Below are positions 19,633 through 20,000 of a stretch of DNA of 20,000 nucleotides, one piece after another (within the stretch, counting starts at the first letter, position 1; each line of letters begins with the position of its first letter). Source of the stretch: Botryococcus braunii (lineage: Eukaryota > Chlorophyta > Trebouxiophyceae); contig KV908462.1 in the NCBI GenBank assembly GCA_002005505.1, forward strand, positions 30,001-50,000, written 5' to 3'. A program made the translations under genes and the position numbers. The notes beneath the pieces were generated by a model. That model saw only the letters and a program-made list of their open reading frames with translations. It was not told where the DNA came from and ran no database searches.

Positions 19633-19833
19633 ACTCGTCAGAGATTTCATCGAGAGCAAGGAGGGAGGACGGAGGAATACACAAGAATACATGAGAACCC
19701 GGGATCAGTACCGCTCATGCAACCCCTCATTGATCAGGTACGAGAGGGTTGCCGTCCCAATTTTGCAAAACACCGTTGAGACGTCTCAATAGGGCATTCC
19801 AGGAAGCTGCTGAAACAGAGCTCAGCAACAAGC

Positions 19834-19891
19834 TTTCAGAGACTACACATAGCAGTACTGCTTTAAGAGACTATCTATAGCAGTACTGCTT
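19834..19891. repeat. Tandem repeat with 28-bp period
   Basis: Two units of AGAGACTA-(A/T)C-TAGCAGTACTGCTTT, each containing the self-complementary AGCAGTACTGCT. Confidence 0.85.
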
Positions 19892-20000
19892 TCAGCTAGC
19901 GCAATCGTAACCCTTTTTCCAGTGAGAGCAGCGCCTGAAGCAGTACACCACAGGGGCTGCAACTGCAGGCGGCGTGCAGTTCAGCAACCACAAACACCCA

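Larger units (their letters stand above)
17880..20000. other. Gene-poor stretch at the right end
   Basis: No frame of convincing length or composition is visible on either strand. The content is dispersed repeats (18229, 18514, 18627, 18879), a long palindrome (18690-18793) and two families of tandem or direct repeats near 19.5 and 19.85 kb. Confidence 0.5.

Overview
The window reads as nuclear DNA of a eukaryote. It contains non-LTR retrotransposons, long microsatellites, GT-AG intron signals, a broken gene remnant and wide gene-poor stretches. A degenerate TTTAGGG-type (plant/algal telomere-like) stretch near 16.4 kb and the style of the elements suggest an alga or early plant lineage, for example a charophyte. 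That placement is an inference, and I cannot name the species.

Layout. 1-2.5 kb: no convincing gene; an imperfect inverted repeat, a small perfect hairpin and GGA/GAA tracts. 2.5-6.4 kb (+): an apparently intact non-LTR retrotransposon, LINE A. It has a 5' leader of about four ~150-bp tandem monomers, then one uninterrupted 1068-residue ORF with N-terminal Cys/His fingers, reverse transcriptase (catalytic D477, D564, D565), a CCHC motif and a restriction-like endonuclease. 6.4-7.2 kb (-): the 3' part of a second family, LINE B, tail-to-tail with LINE A across a short GAA tract. 7.3-7.8 kb: very long TC and AC microsatellites and a pyrimidine tract. 7.8-8.84 kb (-): an unrecognised gene remnant with three frame breaks. 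8.84-9.71 kb: a second LINE A-tail/LINE B-tail pair joined at the same point.

9.7-20 kb looks AT-richer and different in texture. It holds one likely multi-exon gene (about 10.43-15.31 kb, +) for a largely helical protein with a polar, acidic C-terminal half and no family I recognise. Its frames join through phase-compatible GT-AG sites, including a candidate 32-nt intron. The rest is gene-poor but has several long, loopless palindromes (36, 32, 34 and about 104 bp), short tandem repeats and diverged dispersed repeats, some with a tRNA B-box-like motif.

The most interesting relation is between LINE A and LINE B. In the two copies the LINE A coding tails differ at about one base in ~186, while the LINE B bodies differ by roughly a tenth or more. 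Together with GAA repeats on the left of full-length LINE A, this suggests that LINE A, an endonuclease type often site-specific, inserts into the GAA/TTC tail of LINE B. All identity figures are by eye.
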